This document shows, one piece after another, positions 17,529-25,685 of a stretch of DNA of 64,000 bases. The stretch lies in NCBI GenBank assembly GCA_041946825.1, contig JBHGBD010000001.1:124001-188000 (forward strand), in the 5' to 3' direction. Origin of the DNA: CAZTHM01 sp041946825 (GTDB taxonomy: Bacteria > Acidobacteriota > Terriglobia > UBA7540). The notes below the pieces were generated by a model. It had not been told where the DNA came from. It made no database searches and was given only the letters and a program-made list of their open reading frames with translations. Numbering within the stretch: the first letter of the stretch is position 1; every line of letters starts with the position of its first letter. The position numbers and the translations under genes were made by a program.

Positions 17529-18959
17529 CTACGACTGCCCCCTGGGCTCGGGATGAATGCTGACCTTCGAGATCTGCGGAAAAGTCTTCCGGAATTTGAA
17601 TTCAAGCTTCTCCAGAATATCGTGCACGCTGGCCACTGAGAGGTTGGGCTCGACGGTGCAATGCATACGGACGACGATATTCCCGGCGACCTTGTGCGCC
17701 TGAACTGAGTGGCAATCCAGCACGCCGGGCATACTCCGCGCGATTTCCGAAAGCTTCCGTTCCATCTTCGAATCCACCCAGCGCGCCTCGTCACCGCTCT
17801 CCACGTCCCTCGTCAACGGTTCAATGTGGACGTTGACCTCATGAACCTCGGGAAGGTCCTTCTTGATTTTCGCCTCCAGCCGCGTGGCCTGCTCGTGCGC
17901 CGCCTCCAAACTGAGATGCGGGTCGACTTCCAGGTCCAGGTTGACGTTCACCCGGGCGTTGACTTCATAGGCCGTCACGTCGTGCACCAGGAAGTTGTCG
18001 CGGTGGGCGATGGAGCGAATCTTTTCTACGAGGTCGCTCGAGGCCGGTTCGCGCGGCGTGGCGTGGATCACCACGTCGGCATTTGGAAATTGCCTGTGGA
18101 TCTGCGATTCCACAACATCCACCACCGACTGCGCGTGCTCAAAAGGGATGTTGCTTTCCAGGGTCAGGCGCAAGTCAACGAACAGCCGGCTGCCGCTCTG
18201 GCGCACGCGAATGCGGTCGTGATTCAGCACTCCGGGCACGCCGGAAATCGCTTCGGCGATGCGCGCGGAAGTCCCGCTGGGCGCGGCGTCCACCAGCGCA
18301 TCGACCGTTCGCTTGCCCAGCCGCAGCGAAATCCAGACCACGATTCCTGCCACCACCAGCGCGGCGATCGGGTCGGCGCGCTCCAGCCAGTAGATATTCC
18401 ATTGCTCTCCGGCCAAAACCAGGACCAGCCCCAGGATCACCACGCTCGAGCTGTAAATGTCGGTCGAGAAATGCAGCGCGTCGGCCTCCAGAGCCTGGCT
18501 GTTGTATTTCTTGGCGACGCGGAAAAGCGCGCGCGAGCGGAACGTGTCGATGGTGATCGAAATCAGCATTACCCCGAATGCCCAGGGCGACGGGTCAACG
18601 TGCACGTCGCGGAAGAAAAGTCGGCGAACCGCCTCAAAGATGATCCAGGCACAGGTGATCAGGAGCAGGGCGGTTTCGATGAAGGCGGAGAGGTGCTCGA
18701 CTTTGCCGTGGCCGAACGGGTGGCTGCTATCGGCGGGCTTGTCGGAGAGACGCACCGAGAACCAGGTCACCACCGCCGCTACCAGGTCCAGCGCCGAGTG
18801 CGCCGCCTCCGAAAGGATTCCCAGGCTGCCCGTCGTGGCGCCCACAATCACTTTCAGCCCGGTCAGCAGGCACGCGGCCAGGACCGAGGTGAGAGCAACG
18901 GATTGCTTCTCCTGCGCTGGGATATTCGCGGAAGCGGTAACTTGGCGCGTGGTCACCAT
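17529..18959 (-). CDS. Cation diffusion facilitator metal exporter with extended C-terminus
   Basis: 476 residues against about 300 for typical CDF proteins. The membrane domain (about 20-215) has six helices. The metal site motifs are HSALD in helix 2 and HFSTD in helix 5 (FieF-like Hxx-x-D pairs), and HPFGHGKVEH lies in the cytoplasmic loop. After it come three successive ferredoxin-like modules (about 220-300, 310-390 and 395-470); for example EANVHE-type strands 'HEVNVHIEPL' and 'SKVSIHPEP' recur. Normal CDFs have a single such domain, which senses metal. Exports Zn, Fe, Mn or Co from the cytoplasm by proton antiport; the metal cannot be assigned. Confidence 0.9.
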   Translation of the reverse strand: MVTTRQVTASANIPAQEKQSVALTSVLAACLLTGLKVIVGATTGSLGILSEAAHSALDLVAAVVTWFSVRLSDKPADSSHPFGHGKVEHLSAFIETALLLITCAWIIFEAVRRLFFRDVHVDPSPWAFGVMLISITIDTFRSRALFRVAKKYNSQALEADALHFSTDIYSSSVVILGLVLVLAGEQWNIYWLERADPIAALVVAGIVVWISLRLGKRTVDALVDAAPSGTSARIAEAISGVPGVLNHDRIRVRQSGSRLFVDLRLTLESNIPFEHAQSVVDVVESQIHRQFPNADVVIHATPREPASSDLVEKIRSIAHRDNFLVHDVTAYEVNARVNVNLDLEVDPHLSLEAAHEQATRLEAKIKKDLPEVHEVNVHIEPLTRDVESGDEARWVDSKMERKLSEIARSMPGVLDCHSVQAHKVAGNIVVRMHCTVEPNLSVASVHDILEKLEFKFRKTFPQISKVSIHPEPRGQS

Positions 18960-19018
18960 CGGTAGATGATTATAGCTCCGCAGGTCTGCCGAGCCCTAAG
19001 AGCCAGAGTGTTTCCAGC

Positions 19019-20020
19019 CTATTTCGCCGGATTCCCCTGTCCAATAAGGAACGCCGCAACCACGAGCACCGCGCTGCCGGCAAGCATTCTCCGGAACGTG
19101 GCGCGCGGAGCTCCTTGCCATTCGCCCAGAACCACGCCCCAGGCGTTTGAGGCCAGGATGATCAGTCCCACGAAAATTGGCCAGCCGACGCTGATTCCCA
19201 ATCGGCCCAGCCCAAAGGCGCTCCGGCCGTAGACGAACACACTCGCAATCCAGACTGTGCTCATCACAAGCACTTGCAGCACATCACGGACCGCGCCGGG
19301 AGCGCCGAAGACTCCGGCCTGATGCGCGCGCAGAATCCGAACCAGGCAGGTCCCGGCTTGAATCAACGCTGCCGCGGACAGAAACACCGCCCAGGCCAGG
19401 TAAGTCCGGACGGGAAACTGCGCGCTCGCCGAACCATCGCCTGTAGAGGCAAGCAGGGAGGTGCCGTATTGGATACCGAAATTCAGCGTCGGAGCCAGAA
19501 TTCCTCCAACGATGGCAATAATGATGCCTTTACGAAAGCGCCCGCCACTTGCGCCGGCCGTGGCGCTTTTTGCCCCGCCCGCCTGCGCGCAGAGAATTAC
19601 GCCGGCCACCATCACTGCCAAGCCAGCCAGAAAGATCCATTCGTCACGCGTCCGGAGCGAAAACACGCCGGCCCAGATCAACGGCAGCAACGCTCCCAGA
19701 ACAATCGAGAGCCCGAGTTGAATCGCGAATCCCAGCGCGATGCCAAGCAGATCAACGGCCACGCCGTATAAGAGTGAACCGATTCCGAACAGCACGCCCC
19801 AGCCCATCAAGCCGAGCCAGCCGTACGCCGGAACGGCCCGCAGAATCCCGCTCCAATCGGGGACGACCGCAATCGCGAAGATCCAGGGCAGCACGCACAT
19901 CGCGAGCAGCGAGTGCACCATCCAGATATGGTTGAATTTCCAGGTTCGAGTTGTTTTGAGCGGCACCGCGAAGCTGCCGTTGAGCAGCCCCGCCAGCACG
20001 ACTCCGGCCCAGTTCAGCAT
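19019..20020 (-). CDS. RhaT-like sugar:proton symporter (DMT superfamily)
   Basis: 333 residues with about ten membrane helices and almost no soluble domain. Features shared with the L-rhamnose-proton symporter RhaT: the N-terminal GVVLAGLLNGSFAVPLK, GWGVLFGIGSLLYGVAVDLLGIALGFAIQLGLS, and the C-terminal SNAWGVVLGEWQGAPR. Substrate is probably a deoxysugar or hexose, but no rhamnose catabolic genes are adjacent, so the symbol is withheld. Stands alone on the minus strand between the CDF gene and a TPR gene. Confidence 0.85.
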   Translation of the reverse strand: MLNWAGVVLAGLLNGSFAVPLKTTRTWKFNHIWMVHSLLAMCVLPWIFAIAVVPDWSGILRAVPAYGWLGLMGWGVLFGIGSLLYGVAVDLLGIALGFAIQLGLSIVLGALLPLIWAGVFSLRTRDEWIFLAGLAVMVAGVILCAQAGGAKSATAGASGGRFRKGIIIAIVGGILAPTLNFGIQYGTSLLASTGDGSASAQFPVRTYLAWAVFLSAAALIQAGTCLVRILRAHQAGVFGAPGAVRDVLQVLVMSTVWIASVFVYGRSAFGLGRLGISVGWPIFVGLIILASNAWGVVLGEWQGAPRATFRRMLAGSAVLVVAAFLIGQGNPAK

Positions 20021-20050
20021 CTGCAGCCCCGGTCGAATACCCTCGGACCT

Positions 20051-20147
20051 GTCATTCCGAGGAGTCCCGATGCTCTTTATCGGGACAACGAGGAATCTCG
20101 CAAGGCCCCTGTCCCGGGGCGAGATTCCTCACTTCGTTCGGAATGAC
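20051..20147. repeat. Dispersed palindromic element, GTCATTCCGA type
   Basis: Perfect outer arms GTCATTCCGA (20051-20060) and TCGGAATGAC (20138-20147), and inner arms GAGGAATCTCG (20090-20100) and CGAGATTCCTC (20120-20130). A third stem is formed by GTCCCGA/TCGGGAC. It has the same layout as the copies at 23626-23722 and 39032-39144. Confidence 0.75.
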
Positions 20148-20152
20148 AAGAT

Positions 20153-20491
20153 TCAGCCACCGTCCTGCTTAATCTCGCTCCCCAATTCTTCCAGCGCCCG
20201 TTGGAGTTCGCTTTCGGCGTGGCTCTTGCCCTGGCGGCGAGTAACTTCGATTCCCTGGCTCAAAACCTTGCGTGCCTCCTCACGCCGCCCCAATTTCCAG
20301 AGCAGCATTCCGGCCTGGTAGTAAGTCGCGGCGTAGTCGGGGTGGCGCGTCAAAAGATACTCGAAGTGTTCCCACGCCGCCTCAGCACTCGCGCCGTTTG
20401 CAAGTTCCATCGCCAGCGCGTAGCGCGCGAAGGTGTCATCCGGATTCTTATTCAGAGCGTCCTGCAAAAATGTGAGACGGGATTGAGCCAT
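20153..20491 (-). CDS. Small tetratricopeptide-repeat protein
   Basis: 112 residues with two to three TPR units: FLQDALNKNPDDTFARYALAMEL, AWEHFEYLLTRHPDYAATYYQAG, and KLGRREEARKVLSQGIEV. No signal peptide, so cytoplasmic. A scaffold-type protein with no enzymatic motif; partner unknown. The ATG lacks a clear ribosome binding site. Divergent from the thioesterase gene at 20716. Confidence 0.72.
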   Translation of the reverse strand: MAQSRLTFLQDALNKNPDDTFARYALAMELANGASAEAAWEHFEYLLTRHPDYAATYYQAGMLLWKLGRREEARKVLSQGIEVTRRQGKSHAESELQRALEELGSEIKQDGG

Positions 20492-20715
20492 GTTGAAATT
20501 CGAGGAGGTCGGCGAACCCAGTCAGCCACCCCGGCTCTTCGCGGGAAAGTGAGCGAATGCTCCCATACCACGGACCCATAATGATTCGTGTTGCAATGGG
20601 CCAGTGAGTGAAATAGTATAGGTGGCCGGATTCGGAAACGCAAAAACTTCTCATCGGAAGCCGGCTGAGCAGCCGCGCGGCAAGCCTTGCGGCGCGCGAA
20701 GCAAATCGCGAGAGA

Positions 20716-21213
20716 ATGCCAAAACGTAGCGGCAAAACCGTGGCGCACTCCACGGTGGAAATGGTGGAAGTAGTATTGCCCAACGATGCCAACCCGCTGG
20801 GAAACATCCTGGGCGGCAAGGTGATGCATCTCATCGATATCGCGGGCGCGATCGCCGCGCATCGCCACTCGCGAAGGGAAGTGGTGACGGTTTCGGTGGA
20901 TTACCTCGATTTCGTTCATCCCATTCGCGTCGGGCAGCTTATCCGCCTGAAGGCTTACGTTACCCGCGCCTTCGGGACCTCGATGGAAGTGGAAGTGAAA
21001 GTCTTCATGGAAGACTACTTGACGGGCGAAACGCGCCAAACCAGTTCCGCCTTTGTGACTTACGTGGCGCTGAACCGCGAGGGCCGGCCCACGGCCGCAC
21101 CGCCGCTCCTGGTGCGTACGGCCGAAGAGCGGCGCCGCTACCGCGAGGCCCTGGCGCGACGCCGTCATCGTTTGGCGGTGGCGACGCGTTCGCATCGCCG
21201 CAATTTCGATTGA
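20716..21213 (+). CDS. Acyl-CoA thioesterase, hotdog fold (YciA-like)
   Basis: 165 residues. The hotdog helix signature is seen in NPLGNILGGKVMHLIDIAGAIAAHRHS, with Asp in the catalytic helix position, followed by strands VVTVSVDYLDFVHPIRVGQLI and SMEVEVKVFMEDYLTGE. Hydrolyses acyl-CoA esters in the cytoplasm. The C-terminal 40 residues are Arg-rich and extend past the domain. 89 bases upstream of the RidA gene on the same strand, possibly one transcript. Confidence 0.88.
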   Translation: MPKRSGKTVAHSTVEMVEVVLPNDANPLGNILGGKVMHLIDIAGAIAAHRHSRREVVTVSVDYLDFVHPIRVGQLIRLKAYVTRAFGTSMEVEVKVFMEDYLTGETRQTSSAFVTYVALNREGRPTAAPPLLVRTAEERRRYREALARRRHRLAVATRSHRRNFD

Positions 21214-21302
21214 CAGCCGAAAGCGCCGCCTGCGCGGCGCGCATCCCAATTCCTGCGACCGGCAGGCAAACAGGCTCGCCGGGTCACGGTAAGGAGACGA
21301 GC

Positions 21303-21692
21303 ATGAAACACAAGCGAACCAAGATTTTCTCCGGAACTCCCTGGGAGCCCAAAGTCGGCTACGCCCGCGCCGTCCAGGTCGGTGAGACCATCCACGTCTC
21401 CGGCACCACGGGCACCGATCCCTCCGGCAAGGTCCTGAATCCCGGCGACGTGTACGCGCAGACCGTCCAGACCATCCGCAACATCGAGAACGCCCTCAAG
21501 CGGCTCGGCGTCGGCCTGGAACACGTTGTGCGCACGCGCATCTACCTGACCCAGATCGACCGCTGGGAGGAAGCGGCGCGCGCTCACGCCGAGTTCTTCG
21601 GCGAAGTCCACCCGGCTACGAGCATGATCGGAGTCTCGCGGCTTGTTGACCCCGAAATGCTGGTCGAAATCGAGGCGGAGGCGGTCGTCTAA
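21303..21692 (+). CDS. RidA/YjgF family protein
   Basis: 129 residues from ATG 21303, preceded by AAGGAGACGAGC; the frame is open further upstream but without a start context. Typical Rid features: GYARAVQVGETIHVSGTTGTDPSGKVLNPGD, the Arg of VRTRIYLTQID (the position that binds the substrate carboxylate), and the C-terminal RLVDPEMLVEIEAEAVV. RidA members deaminate reactive 2-imino acids. The sequence is of a divergent subgroup, so the exact substrate is not assigned. Confidence 0.88.
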   Translation: MKHKRTKIFSGTPWEPKVGYARAVQVGETIHVSGTTGTDPSGKVLNPGDVYAQTVQTIRNIENALKRLGVGLEHVVRTRIYLTQIDRWEEAARAHAEFFGEVHPATSMIGVSRLVDPEMLVEIEAEAVV

Positions 21693-21865
21693 CTATAATC
21701 CTCGCAATGAGTTGGGCCCGGTACACCGAGGGTCCCGAGACAGCACGTTTCTCCCCTGGCTTCGCCCACACCTCCCAAACAAAAATCCTGTGCGACCGTA
21801 ATCCCCGCCGCCGGGATTTCGTCTATACGGGTGTGGACGCCGAAGAGATCACCGGGAGCCCTTTG

Positions 21866-22447
21866 ATGCCTTACACCGACCTGGCTGCTGCGGCCCGCGG
21901 CCTGGAGGGCATCAGCGCGGAAGAGTTTGATGGGATCGTGCTGGCGAACCAGCAGCGCGTCTTCCGCGTGCTCTTCTCGCTGGTACGTGACCGCGACGCC
22001 GCCGACACCTTGACGCAGGAATGCTTTCTGCGAGCTTACCGAAAACGCCAAACTTTTCGCGGCGAGTCGAGCGTGACGACCTGGCTGATCCGGATCGCCA
22101 TGAACCTGGCGCGCGACCATGCGCGAAACCGCCGCCTGGCGTTCTGGCGGACGCTTTTTGCCGGCCATGCGGACGAACGCGCTGGCCAGCCACCCACGGA
22201 AATCAGCGACCCCGCGCCATCGCCCGAACGAGCTTTCCTGGCGCGCGAGCAGTTGAATGCGGTCTGGGCGGCAATCGAACAACTCCCGCGGCAGCAGCGC
22301 ACGGTGTTCTCAATGCGCTTTGCGGGCGAGATGAGCCTGAGAGAAATCGCCGACGTGATGGACCTGGAAATCGCCACCGTGAAGGCGCATCTGTTCCGCG
22401 CCGTCGCCGCGGTCAAGAAGCAAGTGGGGAGAGGAGAAGCACGATGA
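21866..22447 (+). CDS. ECF-type RNA polymerase sigma factor
   Basis: 193 residues from ATG 21866, which has GGGAG eight bases upstream; an in-frame upstream ATG at 21707 gives a non-homologous extension. Sigma region 2 spans about 20-90 (VFRVLFSLVRDRDAADTLTQECFLRAYRKRQTFRGESSVTTWLIRIAMN), and region 4 about 130-185 (LPRQQRTVFSMRFAGEMSLREIADVMDLEIATVKAHLFRAVAAVKK). Its stop overlaps the start of the anti-sigma gene (ATGA). Likely controls the envelope-stress operon it heads. Confidence 0.92.
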   Translation: MPYTDLAAAARGLEGISAEEFDGIVLANQQRVFRVLFSLVRDRDAADTLTQECFLRAYRKRQTFRGESSVTTWLIRIAMNLARDHARNRRLAFWRTLFAGHADERAGQPPTEISDPAPSPERAFLAREQLNAVWAAIEQLPRQQRTVFSMRFAGEMSLREIADVMDLEIATVKAHLFRAVAAVKKQVGRGEAR

Positions 22448-22932
22448 ACGGCCATTTGAACGACGAACAACTGATTGCCTCGGCCCTGGGCGAATCCGAC
22501 CGCGTGGCGACACTGCACCTCGGAGAATGCTCCCGCTGCCGCCAGGAGATCGAATCGCTGCGCGGCTCGATTGGCGAATGGGTTCGAGACGTGCGCGGAG
22601 CGGCGGGCGCGTCGGAGCATTTCTGGCGGCGCCAGCGCCAAGCCATCGCCGGGCGAATCGCGCCCCACCCGAAGCTGAGCTGGAAGAACTGGGCGCTCGC
22701 CACCGCCGCGCTCACCCTGATTGTGCTGGCGGCGGTGTTCTATCGCGCCCCCGCGCCCGTCAGGACCGCGCCCATCGTGGACGACAATGCGCTGCTGCTC
22801 AGCGTGCAGACATCTTTGGAAAGTGACGTTCCCGAGGCCCTCGAACCCGTGACGTTACTGACGCAGGAAATCGACCGGGCGGTGGAGAAGAGCCCGGCGA
22901 AGAAGGAGACTTCGAATGAAAAAGGCTCTTAG
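22444..22932 (+). CDS. Membrane anti-sigma factor with zinc-finger-like motif
   Basis: 162 residues. The cytoplasmic N-terminus carries H-x3-C-x2-C (LHLGECSRC, residues about 24-32), the ZAS/zf-HC2 hallmark. One membrane helix lies near residues 82-100 (WALATAALTLIVLAAVFY), followed by a periplasmic tail of about 60 residues. Overlaps the sigma gene by four bases and the next gene by 17, so the three are coupled. Expected to hold the ECF sigma inactive until an envelope signal arrives; a Cys-pair makes a redox input possible. Confidence 0.82.
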   Translation: MNGHLNDEQLIASALGESDRVATLHLGECSRCRQEIESLRGSIGEWVRDVRGAAGASEHFWRRQRQAIAGRIAPHPKLSWKNWALATAALTLIVLAAVFYRAPAPVRTAPIVDDNALLLSVQTSLESDVPEALEPVTLLTQEIDRAVEKSPAKKETSNEKGS

Positions 22933-23533
22933 CGTGTTGGGAATTTGCGTGCTGCTCTCGCTCCCCGCGCGAGCGCAGGACGATCCTCCGGATCAGCCCG
23001 ATCCGGGCCCGCCGAGCACGGCGCCCGCCCCGCCGCCCGGCCCCCAAGGCGGATTCCGTGCCGGCCGCAGAATGAGAGTGCACCGTCTGGACAGCGTGGT
23101 CAATGTGCCCGGCATAGGCCTCGGAACGTGGTGGAGGAATTCTGACGTGGTTTCGAAACTTCAGTTGTCGGACGACCAGGTGAAGAAAATCGAGGCGGCG
23201 TATTACAACCATCGCCTGAAGCTCGTGGACTTGCGCGCCGACCTCGAAAAACAGGAGCTGCAGTTGAGCCCGCTGCTCGACGCCGACCAGCCCGACGAGG
23301 CGAAAGTGGCGGCGCAGATCGACCAGGTCACCATGGCGCGCGGCCGCCTGGAAAAAGAACACGCCATGATGATGCTCGGCATGCGGCGCGTGTTGACCGT
23401 GGATCAGTGGAAGAAACTGCAGGCGATGCGCGATGAGCGCCGGTCCGAAATGGGCGTCCGCCGCAGAGGTTTGGGTCTAGGCCCCGGCCCGGGCCGCGGA
23501 CCTGGCCCTGGCCCCGGCGGGCCTCCCATTTAA
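22916..23533 (+). CDS. Spy/CpxP-like periplasmic protein
   Basis: 205 residues with signal peptide (ALSVLGICVLLSLPARA). A Pro-rich segment is followed by an all-helical region (about 75-180): LQLSDDQVKKIEAAYYNHRLKLVDLRADLEKQELQLSPLLDADQPDEAKV, and a second LTVDQWKKLQAM, matching the LTxxQ helical repeats of Spy/CpxP chaperones and metal-resistance sensors. The tail is a Gly/Pro/Arg low-complexity stretch. Third gene of the sigma/anti-sigma operon, so a likely sensor or chaperone for that response; ends at an intrinsic terminator. Confidence 0.82.
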   Translation: MKKALSVLGICVLLSLPARAQDDPPDQPDPGPPSTAPAPPPGPQGGFRAGRRMRVHRLDSVVNVPGIGLGTWWRNSDVVSKLQLSDDQVKKIEAAYYNHRLKLVDLRADLEKQELQLSPLLDADQPDEAKVAAQIDQVTMARGRLEKEHAMMMLGMRRVLTVDQWKKLQAMRDERRSEMGVRRRGLGLGPGPGRGPGPGPGGPPI

Positions 23534-23565
23534 GCTTCGGCTGTCATACGAGGTGAAGCAGAGTG

Positions 23566-23611
23566 AGCCACCTCGGAAGCAATGTCCATGCTTCCGGGGT
23601 GGCTTTTTTTT
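23566..23611 (+). terminator. Intrinsic terminator of the sigma operon
   Basis: Stem AGCCACC-CGGAAGCA (from 23566) pairs with TGCTTCCGGGGTGGCT, ending in a run of eight T (23604-23611). A clear Rho-independent terminator 32 bases after the Spy-like gene. Confidence 0.92.
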
Positions 23612-23625
23612 GGGGCCGCCCGAAT

Positions 23626-23722
23626 GTCATCCTGAGTGAGCAATGCGAGCGAAGGATCTCTGCATTCGAGGCAAATGCCGAGATCCTTCGCCCCGACAAA
23701 CAACGTCGGGACTCAGGATGAC
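23626..23722. repeat. Dispersed palindromic element, GTCATCCTGAGT type
   Basis: Outer arms GTCATCCTGAGT (23626-23637) and ACTCAGGATGAC (23711-23722) are perfect. Inner arms CGAAGGATCTC (23650-23660) and GAGATCCTTCG (23680-23690) are perfect. About 97 bases long, like the element at 20051; lies between two convergent genes. Confidence 0.8.
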
Positions 23723-23753
23723 AGCGTGGTGAGGTTGGTGTGCATTGCAGGCA

Positions 23754-25328
23754 TCACCGCGTTGAGAACTTCGGCCGGACGCGGACGGGGCGGTGGGCGG
23801 CGGGAGGCTGAAGCAATGCGGGAATGCGCGCGAAGAGCGCGGCGGCTTTCTGGACCTGGGGATCGTTGCGCGTCTCGACCTCTTCCCCATACTCGAGGCC
23901 GAAGACGAGGCTGAAGAGTTCGATCTTGATTCGAAGCTTCAAGTAATCCTGGTCGGCCTTCCAATATTCTTCCGGGACGCGCACGCGCTGGCGTTCGAGA
24001 AAGGTGCGGAAATCCCCCAACACCTTGGCGTCCGGCTCGGAGTCTTGCGCGACCTTGCCGCGCAGCGTGAGGTAGTCGGAGGCAAAACTCGTAAACGCCC
24101 CGCGCTGTTCGAGGAACGTGACCCACGGGTCGCGCTCGAGCGCCTGTAGCTCGACATCAGGCGTAATGCCGCCACCCGCCGCGACCGGCCGGCCGTTGTC
24201 GGTGTGGAATTCCGGCTGGGGATTATCCGAAAGGCCCTTGTCGGGGACCGCCAGCGCCGTGCCGGGCAGGGGGCGCTGGATCGACCGGCCGCTGGGCGTG
24301 AAATACTGCGCGGTGGTCAGTGCCAGTCCCGTCTCGCCACTCAGCGCGCTGACGGACTCCACGACGCCCTTGCCGTACGATGGCTCGCCCGCAACGACGG
24401 CGCGATCGTGCTCTTGCAGCGCGGCGGCGAAGACTTCCGCGGCGCTCGCGGTGTTGCCATTGACCAGCAGCACGAGCGGGAAGTCGTAGTGCGCCGGAGC
24501 TTCGACGGTCACGTGCTGCTGGGGCGGCACGGCGCGCCCCCGCTGCGTCAGCACAATGCTGCCCGGCTTGAGAAACAGGCTTGCCAGCGCCACCGCAGCG
24601 TCCAGCACACCACCGTGATTGTCGCGCAAGTCGAGCAGCGCTCCCTTCAGCGCCGCCCCGCCGAGCTTGGAAATCGCTTCGTTGACCTCGATGGGAGTCT
24701 TCTGATCGAACGCCGAAACGTGCAGGAACGCGACGCCGGGCTTGAGCAGGAAGGCACGATCCACCGTTGGATTAGGGACGTCGGCGGGGCTTAGCTCAAA
24801 ATCCTCTGAAACCACTTTGCCGGGACGGATCACTCCCAGTTTTGCTTTCTGCGACCGGGCGCGCTGCAGAAGCTCGATCAGCGAGCGGATGTCGAGCCGA
24901 TCGATTCGCGTGCCATTCACTTCCACGATCTCGTCGCCCGGCCCGAGCCCGGCCCGCCGCGCCGGGGAGCCCTCCGCCGTTTGCAGGACGAGAATCTTCC
25001 CCGCGGAGACGTAGAGCACTGAGCCGAAACCGCGCGCCTTACCCTGCGTGAACTGCTTGAGCTGCTCGAATTGTTCGGGATCGAAGAAGTTAGAGAAGGG
25101 ATCGAGCGCGGAAAGCATGCCGCGAATCCCGCCATCGAAGACCGCGCGGTCGGGATCCAGCGGCTCCATGAAATTCTGTTCGAGCACGCCGTAGATTTGC
25201 GTGAACTTCAGGGTCTCGTGAGTGACTTCGTCGTCAGGGATTTGCTCCTGGGCGCGGGGCAGGGAAGCGACCAGTAGAAGCGATCCGGCGAACAGAAAAA
25301 CTCGAATGATGGCAACCCGAACTCGCAA
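23754..25328 (-). CDS. C-terminal processing protease (S41 family)
   Basis: 524 residues, TTG start, signal peptide FLFAGSLLLVASLPRAQ. N-terminal helical region (YGVLEQNFMEPLDPDRAVFDGGIRGMLSALDPFSNFFDPEQF), PDZ domain about 90-180 (GSPARRAGLGPGDEIVEVNGTRID), then the S41 catalytic core. The nucleophile Ser is in VNGNTASAAEVFAAALQ and the general-base Lys in SYGKGVVES. Periplasmic Ctp/Prc-type protease that trims C-termini. The last 130 residues beyond the core are helical and of unknown role. Convergent with the Spy-like gene. Confidence 0.9.
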   Translation of the reverse strand: MRVRVAIIRVFLFAGSLLLVASLPRAQEQIPDDEVTHETLKFTQIYGVLEQNFMEPLDPDRAVFDGGIRGMLSALDPFSNFFDPEQFEQLKQFTQGKARGFGSVLYVSAGKILVLQTAEGSPARRAGLGPGDEIVEVNGTRIDRLDIRSLIELLQRARSQKAKLGVIRPGKVVSEDFELSPADVPNPTVDRAFLLKPGVAFLHVSAFDQKTPIEVNEAISKLGGAALKGALLDLRDNHGGVLDAAVALASLFLKPGSIVLTQRGRAVPPQQHVTVEAPAHYDFPLVLLVNGNTASAAEVFAAALQEHDRAVVAGEPSYGKGVVESVSALSGETGLALTTAQYFTPSGRSIQRPLPGTALAVPDKGLSDNPQPEFHTDNGRPVAAGGGITPDVELQALERDPWVTFLEQRGAFTSFASDYLTLRGKVAQDSEPDAKVLGDFRTFLERQRVRVPEEYWKADQDYLKLRIKIELFSLVFGLEYGEEVETRNDPQVQKAAALFARIPALLQPPAAHRPVRVRPKFSTR

Positions 25329-25396
25329 GCGCTGCGCGTGGCCCTCCTCGTTCAGTATAACCTACCGGCTTGCTCGATAAATGCCCCGCGCGCTAT

Positions 25397-25496
25397 TCAC
25401 CGCAGAGACGCTGAGAACGCAGAGCAAGAACTGAGAGGGCTTGACGGAGTTTTTGCTGTCTTAACTCTACGCAATTCCTCTGCGTCTCTGCGGTGA
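25397..25496. repeat. 100-base inverted repeat, CACCGCAGAGACGC type
   Basis: Perfect 15-base arms TCACCGCAGAGACGC (25397-25411) and GCGTCTCTGCGGTGA (25482-25496). The inner part also carries GAACGCAGAG and CCTCTGCG. This 'CGCAGAGACGCWGAG' phrase is familiar as a dispersed repeat in many bacterial genomes. It fills part of the 357-base gap between the Ctp protease and the oxidoreductase gene; no gene is seen in the rest of that gap. Confidence 0.75.
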
Positions 25497-25685
25497 GAGG
25501 GCCCTTCCTCATCGTACAGTCCGATCTTGGCCCTGGAATGGCTGGCGAGGCTTGTTTTCAAATGGATAGAGGCAATATCCCTTTGGCGATTGAACTGCTC
25601 ATAATGTCCGAGCGGGAGAGGGAGTGTGGAAAAATTCACCATGCACTTCGCCTAGACCCGAACAATCAGGACAGGAGTTTTTGAA

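Noticed and set aside
17709..18965. Plus-strand ORF over the CDF exporter
   Set aside because: Repetitive His/Arg/Gln-rich translation typical of the complement of a GC-rich gene; the minus strand encodes a clear transporter.
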